From Agriotes lineatus (taxonomy: Eukaryota; Arthropoda; Insecta; Coleoptera; Elateridae), in assembly GCA_940337035.1 (NCBI GenBank), contig OW679203.1:29459495-29523494 (forward strand): DNA of 64,000 nt. Reading direction: 5' to 3'. Position 1 is the stretch's first letter; the number at the start of each line of letters is the position of its first letter. The notes beneath the pieces were generated by a model that saw only the letters and a program-made list of their open reading frames with translations, did not search any database and was not told the DNA's origin. Shown piece after piece: positions 21,734-32,189 of the stretch. A program made the position numbers and the translations under genes.

Positions 21734-24214
21734 CTGCCCCCGCCTTAGATCGTTCTGTCCCAGAACGAGTTGCGTCGAGTGCCTGTCTTCTCGCTCTTGT
21801 GGGGGTCCGATGGCGGTACTTGCAGGCGGTGCCCTTCTTGCACATGGACTGGCTGAAGAAGCAGCAGCCCACCGTGGTCTCCAGGCTTCGCAACAGCACA
21901 CCTCGATCTGGACGCCGGTTGTCTCTTGTACTGCCGATCGGTAGGCCATCAGGAACAGGTGCATGTACTGGCCCCAGTCACGCGGATGCTCGGAAACCCC
22001 CTTGGACAGATGCTTCCCCATGGTTCCGTTCATCTTTTCCACCATGCCGTCCGATTGAGTATGGAGGGCAGTGGTTCGGATCTTGCGTATCCCCAGTGGC
22101 TTACAGACTTTCTGGAACGGTCTAAACTCGAAATTCCGGCCCTGGTCGCAATGTAACTCCAGGGGGACTCCAAAACGGCTGAAGCACTCCTTCACCAGAA
22201 CATCAGCGACAGTACCGGTCTCTTTCTTCGGAACGGCGTACGCTTCGGGCCACTTGGTGAAGTGGCCCATGCACACCAAGATGTATTTCTCTCGTGTTTG
22301 GGTTTCGGGGCATGGTCTGGCGACGGCCATGGCTATCCCCTCGAATGGACCACCGACGTTGTACTGCCACATCGGAGCTCTACGTCTTCCAACCAGTCCG
22401 TTTCCTGTAGCGCATGCTTCGCACCTTCGGCACCACTCTCGGACGTCACCTTCGCAGCTTGCTCCGTAGAACCTTTCTTGGACCTCTTGCAACGTCTTCT
22501 TCAATCTGAAGTGTTCCCCAGAGGAGCCATCATGCGGGTGGCGCAGCACCTCGGCCACTCTACTCCTTGGAACCATCGATCGTGCTCTCGTTGCCCTACT
22601 GTCCTCATCTTCCAAGATTCTGGTCAGGACGTTGTTGTCCAGCTGCAAGGAGTCCCATTGCGCCCAATAAGTCTCCACTGTTGCGTTGGTGGCGGGGACC
22701 TCCTGCCAGGTAGGCCGACGGCCATCTTGCTTCCAGGCTATAACCGCGCCTAAGTCGGGGTTGTTCTCCTGGCTACTCTGCAACTCGTCTGGCTCCCACG
22801 AATCGTCGACCACAGTGGTACGATTAATGGGTACCACACGACCCTCCAGTCTCGAACAGTGGCCGCAGTCCGCAGGGCAAGGCCTCTTGGATAACGCATC
22901 GGCGTTGCGGTGGACTGTGCCAGGTCGATAATTTATTCCAAAGTCGAACTCTTCTAGGCGCTCGATCCACTCAGCCACCTGCCCTTCAGGGTTCTTGCAC
23001 TGCAGCAGCCATCTCAGAGCAGGATGATCGATCCTCAGCAAGACTCTTTTGCCAAACTCAACTGATTTATGTTTTCCTACGTCAGTACGGCCGCTGGGAT
23101 GATCTCCGCACTCGACGATGTCCTGGTACCGGGCCACCAAATCTTCTATCTTCTTCCGTTTTCGTTGGCTCATGCCCCTTCCCAGTATTGGGTTCCTCCT
23201 GACGGTTGCCAGTTCTCTGCTGACGTTCATCATCCTTACTGGGACCCCAAGCCCAGTCTTCATCAACGTCTTCCCTACCAGGATACCATGAGTGAGCTTC
23301 TTGCCACCATCAGGCTCGACCACGCGCACCACGTTGCCCCGGAGATCGCCATCCAGGTATACATCCACGACCCTCTCGGCTCGTCCTTGCAGAGTAACAT
23401 CTTCCGCCCATACCACTTGTGCCGCGATCTCTTCTCTTGGGTGTCGGGAAAGATCCTCCCCACCCACGTGCAACTCGCCGCGTCTTAGGTCCAAAGCGCA
23501 CTCACACTTATCCACAACATCCATTCCCAGAATGCACTCGTCTGCAATGTCAGCATAATCGGGCTCAACCACGCGCACCACGTTGCTCCGGAGATGGCCA
23601 TCCAGGTATGCATCCACGGCCCTCTCGGTTCGTCCCTGCAGAATAACATCTTCCGCCCATACCACTTGTGCCGCGATCTCTCCTCCTGGGTGTCGGGAAA
23701 GCTCCTCCCCACCCACGTGCAACTCGCCGCGTCTCAGGTCCAACAACAGAGACCGAACTCTTCCATTTATTTTCCCATCAAGCTTTTGGACTACTTCCTC
23801 TTCTGCGGTTTCCAGCTCTTCCTGCCCGACCTTCAGCTCTTCTCGTGCTTTCTGCCCGGCTTCCAGCTGTTCCCTAAGATCCTCTTGTGCTTTTTCTGCC
23901 TTCTTTCGACCGGATCGCAACTCTTCCCTAAGCTCATCCTTGAGGTTTTCTCGAGTGGTTTTCAATTTTTCCTCAAGTTTTTGGACTGCTTTCTCTTGCT
24001 CGGCCTTCAGCCATTCCTTAAGTGCTTTCGCGGCTTCCTCTGCCTTATCGTGTGCCTTCTTTTGGCCTGCTTTCAATTCTTCCTGGCCAACTTGGATCTC
24101 TTTCCTAAGATCCTCTTGTGCTTTTTCCGCCTTGTCCTGGCTAACTTGCATCAGTTGCAAAAGTTGGCTTAATTGGGCTTCCATTTTGCTGCTTTGAGAT
24201 CTCGTCAAAGGCAT
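21470..24214 (-). CDS. Rearranged Gag-Pol ORF, 914 codons
   Basis: I start at ATG 24214 (MPLTRSQS); the frame also extends two codons upstream. Residues ~9-148 are a Lys/Glu/Gln-rich coiled coil, as at the N-terminus of insect Ty3 Gag. From 159 it continues in protease C-terminal/linker sequence: DLRRGELHVGGE occurs at 159 and again at 242, an 83-codon tandem duplication with the protease end motif ILGMD (228-232) between. Residues 339-383 are the RT approach (ARYQDIVECGD, GRTDVGKH). The RT catalytic core is deleted, and RNase H resumes only at its C-terminal end (LRIDHPALRWLL to HRNADALSKRPC, ~392-446). The integrase zinc site has His561, His568, Cys595, Cys598. The catalytic triad is broken: the first Asp is Gly650 (MGHFTKWPEAY), while Asp690 and Glu726 remain with 35 residues between them. 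After 769 the frame shifts, and after 827 it reads LTR. It cannot encode a working polyprotein. Confidence 0.85.
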   Translation of the reverse strand: MPLTRSQSSKMEAQLSQLLQLMQVSQDKAEKAQEDLRKEIQVGQEELKAGQKKAHDKAEEAAKALKEWLKAEQEKAVQKLEEKLKTTRENLKDELREELRSGRKKAEKAQEDLREQLEAGQKAREELKVGQEELETAEEEVVQKLDGKINGRVRSLLLDLRRGELHVGGEELSRHPGGEIAAQVVWAEDVILQGRTERAVDAYLDGHLRSNVVRVVEPDYADIADECILGMDVVDKCECALDLRRGELHVGGEDLSRHPREEIAAQVVWAEDVTLQGRAERVVDVYLDGDLRGNVVRVVEPDGGKKLTHGILVGKTLMKTGLGVPVRMMNVSRELATVRRNPILGRGMSQRKRKKIEDLVARYQDIVECGDHPSGRTDVGKHKSVEFGKRVLLRIDHPALRWLLQCKNPEGQVAEWIERLEEFDFGINYRPGTVHRNADALSKRPCPADCGHCSRLEGRVVPINRTTVVDDSWEPDELQSSQENNPDLGAVIAWKQDGRRPTWQEVPATNATVETYWAQWDSLQLDNNVLTRILEDEDSRATRARSMVPRSRVAEVLRHPHDGSSGEHFRLKKTLQEVQERFYGASCEGDVREWCRRCEACATGNGLVGRRRAPMWQYNVGGPFEGIAMAVARPCPETQTREKYILVCMGHFTKWPEAYAVPKKETGTVADVLVKECFSRFGVPLELHCDQGRNFEFRPFQKVCKPLGIRKIRTTALHTQSDGMVEKMNGTMGKHLSKGVSEHPRDWGQYMHLFLMAYRSAVQETTGVQIEVCCCEAWRPRWAAASSASPCARRAPPASTAIGPPQEREDRHSTQLVLGQNDLRRGQCNDSADSYLPQCLDYTRNSRDGCRRVNHRLPTGGLERRCTLVNHFPVDARAALTRHVTVAGNSGGFWKKITGVIYKRAEFAPKAVLK
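21734..21748 (-). promoter_or_regulatory. Polypurine tract
   Basis: On the minus strand CTAAGGCGGGGGCAG directly abuts the 3' LTR. A G-rich purine run here primes plus-strand DNA synthesis in LTR retrotransposons. Confidence 0.85.
21735..21905 (-). pseudogene. Original pol C-terminus in another frame, with CCCH zinc-finger motif
   Basis: In the minus-strand frame that ends on the TAA at 21731-21729, the sequence reads LETTVGCCFFSQSMC, then KKGTACKYRH, and finishes GTERSKAGAV. The spacing Cys-x7-Cys-x5-Cys-x3-His (codons between 21866 and 21810) is that of a CCCH zinc finger. This is probably the authentic tail of pol, which in many arthropod Ty3 elements stops at the LTR edge. The long frame of this copy enters in a different frame because of a deletion near 21905, so the finger is not translated in it. 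Confidence 0.6.
23309..23740 (-). repeat. Internal 249-bp tandem duplication in pol
   Basis: The protease-end/linker module is present twice (23492-23740 and 23309-23491, the second counted to the end of similarity). The copies differ at about ten residues per 60, more than the two LTRs differ. The duplication is therefore older than this insertion and was carried by the parent element. Confidence 0.8.
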
Positions 24215-24324
24215 GCACAATACTCACTTCGATTTATTTATCTGACCGTCGTTTTATCGGCACTTGTTAACAATTTATTTATTTAATGTTTGTTCAATAA
24301 TTTTCTTATAGCCTCCGGTACAAA

Positions 24325-24341
24325 ACCTCACACCGACACCA
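24325..24341 (-). promoter_or_regulatory. Candidate primer-binding site
   Basis: On the minus strand, one base after the 5' LTR, the sequence is TGGTGTCGGTGTGAGGT. It begins with the TGG expected to pair with a tRNA 3' CCA end. I do not recognise the matching tRNA. Confidence 0.55.
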
Positions 24342-24342
24342 C

Positions 24343-24891
24343 TGTTACGTTCTTAACGTTCGGGCTATTTAAAATTATACGACAAACATGGGTTCAAATA
24401 TTTATTTACAACAATGAATTATTACGATTATTTACAAGCACATGCGAGAATTATCAAGCAGATTACAAATTACTTTTAAACTACGGCACTATTTCTAACA
24501 ACTATTATTATTTATATCACTCTTAAACACTAACGATTATATATTTATTTATTTCTATATGTACACGCGTTTTTATTTATATGGGGGCTTCTAACAAGCC
24601 TCGACGTGAGTTCGAACTGCCGCAGAATTATTTCAGAACTGCCTTGGGGGCGAACTCCGCCCGCTTATATATCACGCCGGTAATTTTCTTCCAGAAGCCT
24701 CCAGAATTTCCGGCAACAGTGACGTGTCGCGTCAGGGCTGCTCTAGCATCGACTGGAAAATGATTCACCAACGTACACCTGCGTTCAAGGCCGCCCGTCG
24801 GCAGCCTATGATTCACGCGCCGGCAGCCGTCTCTGGAATTTCTAGTATAATCGAGGCATTGGGGCAAATAACTGTCAGCCGAATCGTTACA
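24343..24891 (-). repeat. 5' LTR of the Ty3/Gypsy element
   Basis: 549 bp, direct repeat of 21185-21733. In element orientation this is the promoter-bearing copy. Short frames in it (24581-24763, 24724-24906) are shadows. Confidence 0.95.
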
Positions 24892-24895
24892 GTAC

Positions 24896-27800
24896 TTTTT
24901 TTCTGAAAACCTTGATAAATAAAGAGTCACCTATTCCTAGGGTTATGCCACACTCCACGCATCAAGCTGCTCCGGTTGGCTGCACTGCATTCTTTCATGG
25001 TTTCCAAAATGTTGGATTTTCTTATCACCTTTTCCTGTCATTCGCCTCCATGTCCTACTGCCGAAAGGTATGCTCTTGTGGAATACGTTTCTGAAATAAA
25101 ACGTTCCGTTAATCGAATTTTTCAAGACCAAACATTGGTTTGAGATGTGGTCTGCAAGCAGCACGTTTCACTCTAGCGAAGATAAAGGCGAAACACCGCA
25201 AGGGTTTACTTTACCTTCCGTTTATTAGGTATAATCCTATCGTTTTCCCTTTTTGTTCAGCCCTTTTTATTTCTGGCAAGGAGCGAAGGTCGTTCGCAGC
25301 TTTTTCGTGCAACCTTACCTGCAGTTCCGCCGTTCAAATTTGGAGCATGGTCGCCTGAGTTCATCGATGCTGTTCGACAGGACTTCCGATGCGTATGTGT
25401 GCTACCTGGATGAATTCGCCACATCAGGTCTGTCTCAATCCATTCTGTTTTGCCCCTGCGTTGAGATATCGGCCGCCAAGGTATCACCTACGGTTTGGAA
25501 CCCTTTTAATATGTTTTTTGTGGTTGTGTTAGCTTCAGCAAACCTTAAATTGCCCTCGTAATTAAATGAATTTAGTGTGAAAATAGCGCTTACCTAAGTT
25601 GCACAAAATTATCAAGTTAATACAGATTTAGGCGTTTATTTACATTGTAGCCTGTAATGTGTCAAACTAAAATTCCTAGCTTAAGTGTCACACGTACCAC
25701 TCACGTGAATTTTAATTGTAAATTTTGGGATGTGTAAGGCAACCCTGCATGAAAACCTAATTTGATTTCGGCTTTTCACGTCAGATTAGTGAAAAAGAAC
25801 TAGGTTGAATCGAACTTATGATTAATCTCTCGAAAATCTGCTTATATACCTACCATTTATCCGACACTTTGAAACTGATGAGATTTAAATTAACTACAAA
25901 TTACATTCCGGGTTATAAAGCGCCCTATAACCAAAAACAAGATCTTTAGTCTGTGAGAGCGATTTTGTTAATTGCTGTAAACATCTGAATGCTCTTGCAT
26001 TAGTGGGTTTAGTGTCGAATTCAGCTCGACACCCAAAATTTAATCTTTAATAATACTGTCGTGGTAATATGTTCCACCGACAACCTTCTGGTAATGCAAA
26101 TTGCTAATTTGACAGTCAATCTGTAATTTCTTTCTTTACAATATTGATGTACATTAAACATTAATTAATAAATTAAAATATATATAACTATTATGGTGAG
26201 TTTCTAAACCACCCTTTTATGTTGTGTAATATTTTACCTGTGTTATTTACGCTATACATTTATGAATTAATTACATTGAGATATTTAATATAATAGTTTG
26301 ATCTGGTTTGCCTTGCTTGTTTGTTATTTTTTTATGTACTACCCTTGCCGTTACCTTGATTGTCTTTCAGGATTGGTTAGTGGCACCTATCGTCATGAAC
26401 CTTTTTGATTAGCAAAGTGCCGAGTTCCCTGCTACTTGGCGACCTTTTTTTTATTTAAAGTTTAAGATTAAGACGGTTGCTTTGTTTTTCTCCTTTTACA
26501 GTCATAGCGATGGTAACAAGCAATCATAGCATTGACATAGCTGGACTTGCATGTTGAAAAAAGCACACATTGCATATTTCCAAAATTTGTGTAATAGCAT
26601 TGATCATTATTCTGATCCAATGGTCGTTCCACGAGATTTGTTGTGGCATTGGACAACTTCTATTAGTAATCAAAAGTCCATTTGAATTCTAGGCTCATTC
26701 TGATTCCTAAATTAACTGTGCTTACTGAATACTAAGTATTCTCTCCAAAATTGCAGTGGTTAAAATGTCAGTTATCAAATAGTTCAGAAGTTGACCATAC
26801 ATACCTCTTATTATTAAGTTGTATTTTAAACAGATTTATTCAAGCACAAATATTTTAAAAAGCTGTTCAGTTATATCATTAGATTACTGGAACTGATAAT
26901 GGGAAGATTTCCCAGAGGAAATCGTTAACATAAATGGTTGGGCAAAAACCAGAAAAGCGAACCAGATTTCAATTCGATATTTTAACAGCTCAAGCTATAG
27001 AAAAGGGTTTTAAACATATTGAGGGAAATTTCTGGACGTTGAAAGAGAGCACTTCAGTTAATTATTTTTGGAACAGTACCATTCACCACGTTCACTAACC
27101 ATAAATATTGAAAATTGAAATTATTGATGGGCCACAGTAATTATTAAAAACGACAAAGCAAAAATGGAGTATTCCTCTGTAAGTGTCACTTTGATTTTCC
27201 TTAATATCGTCGAAGTTCCTTGACTTCGTCGTCCGTTGTTCTGCTGTAATCCGTTTTAAACATTCTTTGTTCGCACTTACTTGAGGATTTGTTACGATCC
27301 AAAATCGGTCGGAGTGAATTTTTAGCCGTGTTTGATACAGACCCGACTATCCCGAGCACTGGCGATCGTTTTAAGTCACCTATTTGGTGTAATAGGCTTT
27401 TAGCACCAAAAATTCCTGAATTGCATGGTTTGGAAGTGAGAGTAATCTTCATGGACAGCCACGTTCCTTTCTTACAGGAAGGTGTTTACTGGTTTTCGTT
27501 TCAACCTCCCATAGAGGCAGTATTGGTACTGCACGAGATTACCAAAACCGATTATCGCTACGAATAGAAGTGAGAGGTGAGTTCTATTTGCGATAAGTTT
27601 GGCGTAGGCTAACGCTGTGTATCGACGCCCAGCAGCCTTCTTGTTTTCCTCTACGCCCTGAAATTTCCCATTCGAGGTAGCTGCATGTTCCGGATTGGGA
27701 TTTGTACAGTTGTCGTACGAGGCAGGAATTTTCCGGTGTTAGCTGTTCAGCGAAGCGTTTCGCATGTCCCGGCTAGAAATACCTGAGCTCACCGGCTCAC

Positions 27801-28635
27801 TCTCACAATTCCTTTTGGTGTTCAAACGCATTTCTTTTGCTGACAGGCGATGGTTCGTCTCTTACTGTTAATAATAACTTTATTTCGAGGTGCCCAATCT
27901 TTCAATTTTATGTAATATTATCAGTTGTAATGATAAGAGCAGACGGTTGGCTTCTATTTATACGAATTAATCAGCGGTTATAGCGAAGGTTGATGTTGGA
28001 ATTCGAATCTGAATTTTATATGAAATCGTTGCGATCTACAAGGCCATATTAATTATTCATAAAGAGCGTCACTTCGCAATTTTATTGGAGAGTTAATTGC
28101 AATCCTTCGTTTAAGGCTTCGAATAGTTTCACTGGATCACTATTCGTGCACTGAACTTTTTGTGTCCGCCGTCGTACAAATAATGTTTCCTTCTGCATCC
28201 GTTGTGCATATAAGGGCCTAGCGTAAATTTTAACTCTTTAGTCAATACGTACTTTAACTTAATTGGTACTATTAATTTGTAAATTTGTGATTCTGATATA
28301 GCACTAATATCGTTCGTGTCTCCGAACCGTTGTTGTAAACAAATTATGGTTGTTTATTATTAGCCCATGTCATTTTTGTCTGGGTGTTGGCTATTTCTTT
28401 TAGCTTGTTTTGTCGTAGCTTATTCGCTCCACGTTTATTATAACGCACCTGATTTGGTAAGTTATTCAACCTAGCGCCTTTATTGATTGAGCAATCATTG
28501 CTTGTACTAATTGGGGAAGTAATGAGGTGCCCTTTTGTGCTGGAATAATGTGACCGGCGCATTAATATCTTCCACTACACTACCCAAAATAGATATTTAG
28601 AACTTCTGCTAGTTCACTATTATTCAGATGATGTG
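24896..28635. other. No gene recognised
   Basis: The block at 24900-25560 is GC-richer, with competing frames on both strands (102 codons plus, 76 minus) and no known motif. At 27201-27567 both strands are open for 80-90 codons, again unrecognised. A strong acceptor-like tract ends at 26370 (TTGATTGTCTTTCAG) but only a 13-codon frame follows. The rest is AT-rich and featureless. The A/T-rich piece at 27840-28200 could be an old solo LTR, without firm ends. Confidence 0.35.
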
Positions 28636-28639
28636 TATA

Positions 28640-29030
28640 TTGATGTTTTTATTGTATATAGTCGTGTTTGTGAGACAGAAAGATCATCAGCGAATAAACT
28701 TCGAATTTATACCTCCTCTTTTTGGCCGCAAATACCCTTTGTGTTGTTCGTGTTGTTCTTTGTTATTACAATATAGGGCTTCTAATTATGGCAGTTGATA
28801 TTTAAACCAACAGTTCTTCCTTCTGCTGCATTTGGTCGTTTATATGAGATAGAAGGCAAGTATCGTCAGTAAATAATTTTCAAGTTGTTTTGTGTTGTTT
28901 GTTGTTTTTTTTTCTTTTTGGTGGTTCTTTAAATAACGGTTTTCAGGGAATTTGGTCGTATGTGTGAAATAAAAGGCAAATTAACCATCAGCAAATAGCA
29001 GATCTCCAACTTATAGTTCTTTTCTTCTGC
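28640..29030 (-). pseudogene. Three tandem relics of a LINE RT active-site region
   Basis: On the minus strand the catalytic box of a LINE reverse transcriptase appears three times at spacings of about 130-180 bp: LLFADG near 28997, FTDDTCLLSHINDQMQQKEE near 28880, and FADDLSVSQTR near 28700 (family YADDICLLSH). The middle copy is the best preserved and continues in frame. The three are related at the nucleotide level (TTTGCTGATG/TTTACTGACG/TTCGCTGATG, with ACGAC downstream), so they seem to be a small tandem amplification, now decayed. Confidence 0.6.
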
Positions 29031-29810
29031 GATCGTATAATGTTTCGCTGTTTACAAACCTGGAGCAATCATTGACTATCACAAACATTTTCCAGTTCCC
29101 AGAAATATGATTGAATGAACAAAATTCTCAGCAGTAAAACAGCCTCTAAAGTATCAAAACCCATCTAAAAATATGTTGTTGTGATCTGTAAATGCGCTAT
29201 TAGTTGCGCCTGTCCATTATAATGGATCCTCGAGGCAACGACCGCCAGTGTCAACATATTAATTACATTCTTCTAGTCTTGGCCGAATCCATTAATTCGG
29301 CGCGATCGAAATAATATGAATTCGAATTAAAATTAAAATTAAGAGCCGTCCGCGCTACCCGACTTTAATGACTTTTACGATTCCGTGCAAGATACATAAT
29401 TTACGGGCTCGGGAGCTTCAAAGCAAAACGCAACAAACGAGTAATTCATTATTCTGCTATATTTAAAATAAATCATGTTTTATTAAGCTACTAAAATTAG
29501 GCGAAACTAGAGTGGGCTCGGCGAAACGCAGACGAAATTCTGCCTGCCGCAGACAGTGCTGCTTTTACCGTCTCACAAAGCGCACGCTATAAGCGATTAG
29601 TGGTTGCTTAGAACGAGATCCTAACTAAACTTTGGGGCAATAATTGCTCACAAAATAATAAGAAACACTAAGCTACCCGGGCCTCCTTTAAATTTTAAAA
29701 GGATTCTAAAAGAAACTATCTGTAAAGGGCTTTACACGGAACTTCCCTCGCAAGTGGAGGTTTTGAAACTAACATTTTTAAAATATTAATAAAAGAGTTA
29801 ATTCTTTTAA
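29031..29810. other. Unique sequence, possible regulatory island
   Basis: At 29200-29420 there is a block of balanced composition with TTAATTA- and AATTCGAATT-type words and no coding potential. The remainder is featureless. Confidence 0.3.
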
Positions 29811-29811
29811 G

Positions 29812-30150
29812 ATGTTCGCCCTGTATATGTTGGCGTAAAATATGCCCTTTTTCTTCAAGAATAAAACATTACCTTTATTTAAGTAAAACTTCTTGTGTTA
29901 CAGCAAAAATAGGCAGAATTTTATTTTTTTAAGGTACTCACCCTAAATATATTTGACCGCTATTTTCTCGGTTTTGTGATAGGTAGACATATAATCCCCA
30001 TGTAAAATATTTTCTTCCACCAACAAATCGTTTTTGAGCTATACCGCCAACAGACAGAAAGACAGACATATAGGTAGACCCTGAAACATGAAGATCTGAA
30101 GAAGTCTTGGAAGGTAATTTTTTCGCGACTTCAATACTTCCTTCGCACGT
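29812..30150 (+). repeat. Dispersed repeat, left copy of an inverted pair
   Basis: GAGCTATACCGCCAACAGACAG (30037-30058) and CATGAAGATCTGAAGAAGTC (30088-30107) recur, reversed and diverged, at 32733-33116. The outer end carries CCCTGTATATGTTGG, like other CCCTGTAT termini in this window. It may be a MITE copy, or one end of a larger inverted-repeat element. Confidence 0.6.
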
Positions 30151-30639
30151 GTAACGGGTATTTGCTTGTTTGTTTGTGCAATACCGATGGTAAATCACCC
30201 ACAAACACACCATCAAACGCTAATGAAGACACTAAGTCAATTGTCTATTAAAAAACTTCAATTATAATTCAATCAACATGTAGCTACGATCTGTACACAT
30301 AGATCACGCGACTGCCATCTTGAGCGCATCTTTTAGCTGACATCACGAGTGCGTGACGTCAGAGAGCTGAGGTCTGTCTTCTTTAGGTGGTATTGTACAA
30401 ACACAACAGCGTTTAGGTAGTGAAGTAACTTTAAGAGGTAAGATTTGTTACCGAATTCGTGAAGAGGTCGTCAATCACATGTATTTTGTAAATTTAATAA
30501 TACAAGAAAAGCGAAAAAAAAATCAAGTTAACGGCGGCAAATAGCTAAATCCACCTCTGTTCCCTCGGACATAATTTAAAGCATGGACGTCATCCAAGGG
30601 AGAAAATGACACTTTACTCCAGAGATGTGGGGTATAGCA

Positions 30640-30701
30640 TTGTCATGGAGGAATCGAACTGTTCTTACCAACCGACTTCGCCACTTAGCCGAGGCACGCG
30701 G
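30640..30701 (-). mobile_element. Possible tRNA-like SINE head
   Basis: On the minus strand CGGCTAAGTGG resembles an A-box, and CAGTTCGATTCCTCC (30662-30648) a B-box, about 22 bp apart, shorter than in a true tRNA. No clear tail is visible. Confidence 0.35.
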
Positions 30702-31349
30702 GTTTCATTCTCTGCCTTATTGATGACGAAGAAGGAGAATTAATTATTTTCTGTTGGGTAACAAAATCAAAGCACAAAAACCTTCAAGGACATAGTTCTA
30801 GTTAGAAGAGGGCAAAAAATTGTATACACAATTAACTATTATTATTATTGTATTTGGAAGGTCTAGAGCTGGAGTATGACAATGACCTCCCGTACTTCTG
30901 TGTGGCAGCCCGCAGCGACGGAGCTTTGCACCTGTGTTGTGTTGTGAATGTTGTGTCTATAATCAATCGCGTGTGTGCGTCTATAGACGACCAAGTAGAA
31001 CTTACTTTTAGTTCCTCGGACGTAAAAGTGCTTTTAAACCTAGGAATTAAAAGTGTTGCTTAGCAACATATACCTTCTTGTACTCGTATCAGTAAAAGAA
31101 ACGTCAATTCCAATGACATCTTTTGGTATTAAAAGTAATGTGTTTGAAGGCGGTAGCAAGAAATGTTTTTGAGAGAAATCAGTATTTATCTGTTATTGCA
31201 ATCAATTTCCATTTATTTTTTTTGTGTCTACTGTTCTGATTGCAACATAATACATAAATTATTTCACGTGCAAAACATTTGAACATGTTATTCGATCTTA
31301 ATTTTAATTGTAAAATAAAAGTTGTAGGTCGCGTCGTGAGTGGAGGGGC

Positions 31350-31436
31350 ACGCCGTGAACGTGAATGAAAGTGAGCGTGAGCGTACGTGAACGTGAGCGT
31401 TTAAAGCAAGCGTGAAACGTGCGTGACGTGAGTGAA
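31350..31436. repeat. Short tandem repeat, GTGAACGTGA-like
   Basis: Repeated variants of GTGARCGTGA, such as AAAGTGAGCGTGAGCGTACG, in a roughly 10-bp rhythm. Confidence 0.6.
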
Positions 31437-32189
31437 TACCCACTCAAGCGTCCATCTCTATTACTGAACCTCCTGACAACGAACGCTGCAACGTAATCAA
31501 ACCAAAATCTGTTGCCATCGCTCCAAAGCTCTATAAAACATCTCTCTAACTTTTGATGAAAATCCACCCCTAACTTTCGCCGCTGAGTGGAACATACGTA
31601 CATACCCGAAACTGGAGAAATGTCTTTTCGGCCAGTCGTTTCAAAAACCCAATAAATCAACTGTATTTTGATCTTACATATTTTTAGGTGTGGACTCCTC
31701 CTTGCTCCTGTGGTTACGCCCTTGAACGCCTTTCATATTCGAAAAAAAATACTTAGCACCACCCTTACAACAAAGAGAATCGCTCTTTCCTATTTGGGTG
31801 TTGGGGATCGCCTGTACTTCCAGTGCATACTTTGTCATTTTGTCTCGAGAAGATCCATAGCCACTAATTCCATAAACTAGAAAATCCAGATACCCATGCC
31901 CATAATGAGATTCAAAATACATTAAAAAAGGAAAGAAAGGCCTTTCAAAAATTTTGAAAATCTTAGAAAAAGCCCTGTAACCAAAAATACGCAATTAGTG
32001 TACAGATACCTTTGGGTATAGAAGGACGTAGTGTTACAATCTCCAGAGGATGTCGTGATTTATCGAAAACCATCTAGAATTGTTGAAATGTGTAAAGCCA
32101 ATTGGCAACATAAGAGTTCACGGCAAAGATTCGCCGTCCTTATATAAATTCACCTACATCGTGTTTTTTCAGATTCCGTTTATTTAATG

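Larger units (their letters stand above)
21181..24895 (-). mobile_element. Young, internally deleted Ty3/Gypsy LTR retrotransposon
   Basis: A 3.7-kb insertion flanked by the 4-bp target duplication GTAC (21181-21184 and 24892-24895). Two direct LTRs of 549 bp start TG and end CA on each strand. Between them lie 2609 bp with a polypurine tract, a candidate primer-binding site and one long frame of Gag-Pol origin on the minus strand. A full Ty3/Gypsy interior is usually 4-5 kb. Here most of Gag, the protease active site, the RT core and the integrase C-terminus are missing, so the element depends on others or is dead. I see no difference between the LTRs, which implies recent insertion. Confidence 0.95.
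30151..32185. other. No gene recognised; includes tRNA-like and tandem patches
   Basis: Frames at 30848-31063 (no ATG) and 31304-31660 (minus) carry no known motif. The latter overlaps the GTGAACGTGA-type tandem at 31350-31436. No other structure was recognised. Confidence 0.4.

Noticed and set aside
23583..24197. Plus-strand ORFs of 192-204 codons opposite Gag
   Set aside because: They are antisense readings of the Lys/Glu/Gln coiled-coil coding, rich in Ser, Phe and Leu as expected from its complement.
27289..27567. 92-codon plus-strand frame
   Set aside because: Starts at TTG, is matched by an 83-codon minus-strand frame over the same DNA, and has no known motif.
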